Shown here: in pieces, positions 5,206-6,671 of the stretch
How the letters are laid out: each line of letters begins with the position of its first letter
How positions within the stretch are numbered: the stretch's first letter is position 1
Program-made: the position numbers and the translations under genes
Origin: Paracoccaceae bacterium
GTDB taxonomy: Bacteria > Pseudomonadota > Alphaproteobacteria > Rhodobacterales > Rhodobacteraceae
Reading direction: 5' to 3'
Assembly: GCA_009922885.1 (NCBI GenBank)
Contig: RFUP01000124.1
Coordinates: 1 to 6,671, forward strand
DNA length: 6,671 bases
Notes under the pieces: model-generated
The model's input: the letters and a program-made list of their open reading frames with translations, nothing else
Databases searched by the model: none
Told to the model about the DNA's origin: nothing

Positions 5206-6671
5206 ATGGCAAAGAAAATGCTCATCGACGCCACACACCCGGAAGAGACCCGGGTTGTCGTGGTTGACGGAAACAAGGTCGAGGAATTCGATTTTGAGTC
5301 CGAAAACAAGCGCCAGCTCGCTGGCAACATCTATCTCGCAAAAGTAACTCGGGTTGAGCCGTCGCTGCAGGCGGCCTTCGTCGATTATGGCGGAAACCGC
5401 CATGGCTTCTTGGCGTTCGCGGAAATCCACCCGGACTATTATCAGATCCCGGTCGCGGACCGTTTGGCCCTGATCGAGGAAGAACGTGCTTACGCAGAGG
5501 CGCAGCGCGCCCGTGAAGAAGCTGATGTAGGCCGTCGCTCGCGCCGTGGTTCGCGCGCGGAGCGTGCCGCCGAGGATCCGGTCGTTCAGACCGAAACCTC
5601 GGGCATGGAGACGATCGACTTCGAAGCGCCCGGAACCGAGATTCCGGAGGGCGAAGGCGTTTCGCCGATGGAGACGGTTCAAGACACCCCTGTCGAGGAA
5701 CCCTCGGAACCCAAGGCCGAAGCACCTGCGGAAGACGCTCCCGAAGCCGATGCCGAAGAGGCTGACGACAACGGGCATGACGACGAGCGCAGCGATCAGA
5801 AGCTGCAAGAAGACGGAATCGAGTCGGTCGGCGACGACGATGTCGAAGACATCCGCCTCCCGCGCAAGCCGCGCCCGCGTCGTTACAAGATCCAGGAAGT
5901 TATCAAAGTGCGCCAGATCATGCTGGTGCAGGTGGTCAAAGAAGAGCGTGGCAACAAGGGTGCAGCGCTCACCACTTACCTCAGCCTTGCTGGCCGCTAC
6001 TGCGTTCTCATGCCGAACACCGAGCGGGGTGGCGGCATTTCCCGCAAAATCACGAACGCGGCTGACCGTAAAAAACTCAAAGAAATCGCCGAGGAAATGG
6101 AACTGCCGCGTGGCGCGGGCCTGATCGTTCGCACGGCAGGCGCGCAACGCACCAAGACCGAGATCAAGCGTGACTACGAGTATCTGCTGCGCCTTTGGGA
6201 ACAGATCCGTGAGCTGACGCTGAAATCCTCAGCACCGGCCAAGATCTACGAAGAAGGCGATCTGATTAAACGCTCGATCCGCGACCTCTATGCGGCGGAT
6301 ATCGAAGAAGTTCTGGTGGAAGGCGACCGCGGATATCGCAACGCCAAGGACTTCATGAAGATGATCATGCCGTCCCACGCGGTGAAGGTGAAACAGTATC
6401 GCGATCAGATGCCGCTCTTCGCGCGTTATCAGGTCGAGAGCTACCTTTCGGGCATGTTCAATCCGGTCGTGCAACTGAAGTCCGGCGGTTACATCGTGAT
6501 CGGTGTCACTGAAGCCCTTGTGGCGATCGACGTGAACTCGGGGCGCGCGACCAAGGAAGGCTCGATCGAGGAAACCGCGCTCAAGACAAACGTCGAAGCT
6601 GCGGAAGAAATCGCACGTCAGCTTCGTTTGCGCGACCTTGCTGGTCTCATCGTGATCGACTTCATCGACAT
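5206..6671 (+). CDS. rne: RNase E (Rne/Rng family endoribonuclease), N-terminal part, cut by window end
   Basis: The first 488 residues of the essential endonuclease that starts mRNA decay and helps process rRNA and tRNA; it also scaffolds the degradosome. Seen: MAKKMLIDATHPEETRVVVV opening, S1 domain beginning (GNIYLAKVTRVEPSLQAAFV), an acidic low-complexity insertion about 87-225, the resumed S1 part (EERGNKGAALTTYLSLAGRY), the 5'-monophosphate sensor residues Arg309/Thr310 in LIVRTAG, and the DNase I-like catalytic part with Asp442 (VAIDVNSG) and Asp485 (IVIDFID). Their spacing equals that of E. coli Asp303 and Asp346. The Zn-link and C-terminal scaffold lie beyond the right edge. The start at 5206 gives the usual alphaproteobacterial N-terminus; an in-frame ATG at 5197 would add MDP. 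Neither has a clear Shine-Dalgarno sequence. A structured leader precedes it. Confidence 0.95.
   Translation, partial: MAKKMLIDATHPEETRVVVVDGNKVEEFDFESENKRQLAGNIYLAKVTRVEPSLQAAFVDYGGNRHGFLAFAEIHPDYYQIPVADRLALIEEERAYAEAQRAREEADVGRRSRRGSRAERAAEDPVVQTETSGMETIDFEAPGTEIPEGEGVSPMETVQDTPVEEPSEPKAEAPAEDAPEADAEEADDNGHDDERSDQKLQEDGIESVGDDDVEDIRLPRKPRPRRYKIQEVIKVRQIMLVQVVKEERGNKGAALTTYLSLAGRYCVLMPNTERGGGISRKITNAADRKKLKEIAEEMELPRGAGLIVRTAGAQRTKTEIKRDYEYLLRLWEQIRELTLKSSAPAKIYEEGDLIKRSIRDLYAADIEEVLVEGDRGYRNAKDFMKMIMPSHAVKVKQYRDQMPLFARYQVESYLSGMFNPVVQLKSGGYIVIGVTEALVAIDVNSGRATKEGSIEETALKTNVEAAEEIARQLRLRDLAGLIVIDFID

Noticed and set aside
5086..6147. 353-residue open frame on the minus strand
   Set aside because: It is a mirror of the rne coding sequence, whose protein is unmistakable, with a low-complexity Arg/Phe-rich composition typical of antisense frames in GC-rich DNA.
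1..6671. CRISPR arrays, tRNA or rRNA genes, insertion sequences
   Set aside because: No regularly spaced direct repeats, tRNA-like cloverleaf, rRNA motifs, transposase motifs or terminal inverted repeats were seen.

Overview
The window looks like chromosomal DNA of an alphaproteobacterium, most likely Rhodobacteraceae. The reasons are moderately high GC, a PurC tail ending in TLIN, a PurS/PurQ pair with TGATG-type overlap, a DctB/DctD-type two-component pair whose regulator lacks the GAFTGA loop, and an RNase E whose S1 domain carries a long acidic insertion. All real genes are on the + strand. The assignment rests on recognising protein families by eye; no database was searched.

Layout: (1) 1-696 is one open frame made of two unrelated parts. 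The first ~213 bases encode what looks like the C-terminal end of a phage capsid cement protein (Bbp16-like). From about base 214 the frame becomes the C-terminal ~160 residues of PurC (SAICAR synthetase). The join falls inside the conserved PurC signature, so the ATP-binding N-terminal lobe is missing. (2) 737-967 purS and 967-1635 purQ are intact components of the FGAM synthase complex; purL is not in the window. (3) 1672-3441 and 3451-4785 encode a DctB-like membrane histidine kinase and a DctD/NtrC-like response regulator, translationally close, with no transporter gene beside them. (4) 4786-5205 is a 420-base leader without a convincing gene but with several strong stem-loops. (5) 5206-6671 is the N-terminal part of rne (RNase E), running off the right edge.

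Functionally, the left part belongs to de novo purine synthesis (PurC, and PurS/PurQ as glutaminase and bridge subunits for PurL). The middle is a signal-transduction module probably sensing an organic acid or similar small ligand in the periplasm. The right part is the central mRNA-decay endonuclease with a structured 5' leader that may serve for self-regulation.

The points most worth a second look are the phage-purC chimera (assembly misjoin or real recombination), the regulator without GAFTGA and with an altered Walker B, which argues against sigma-54 activation, and the multi-hairpin rne leader.
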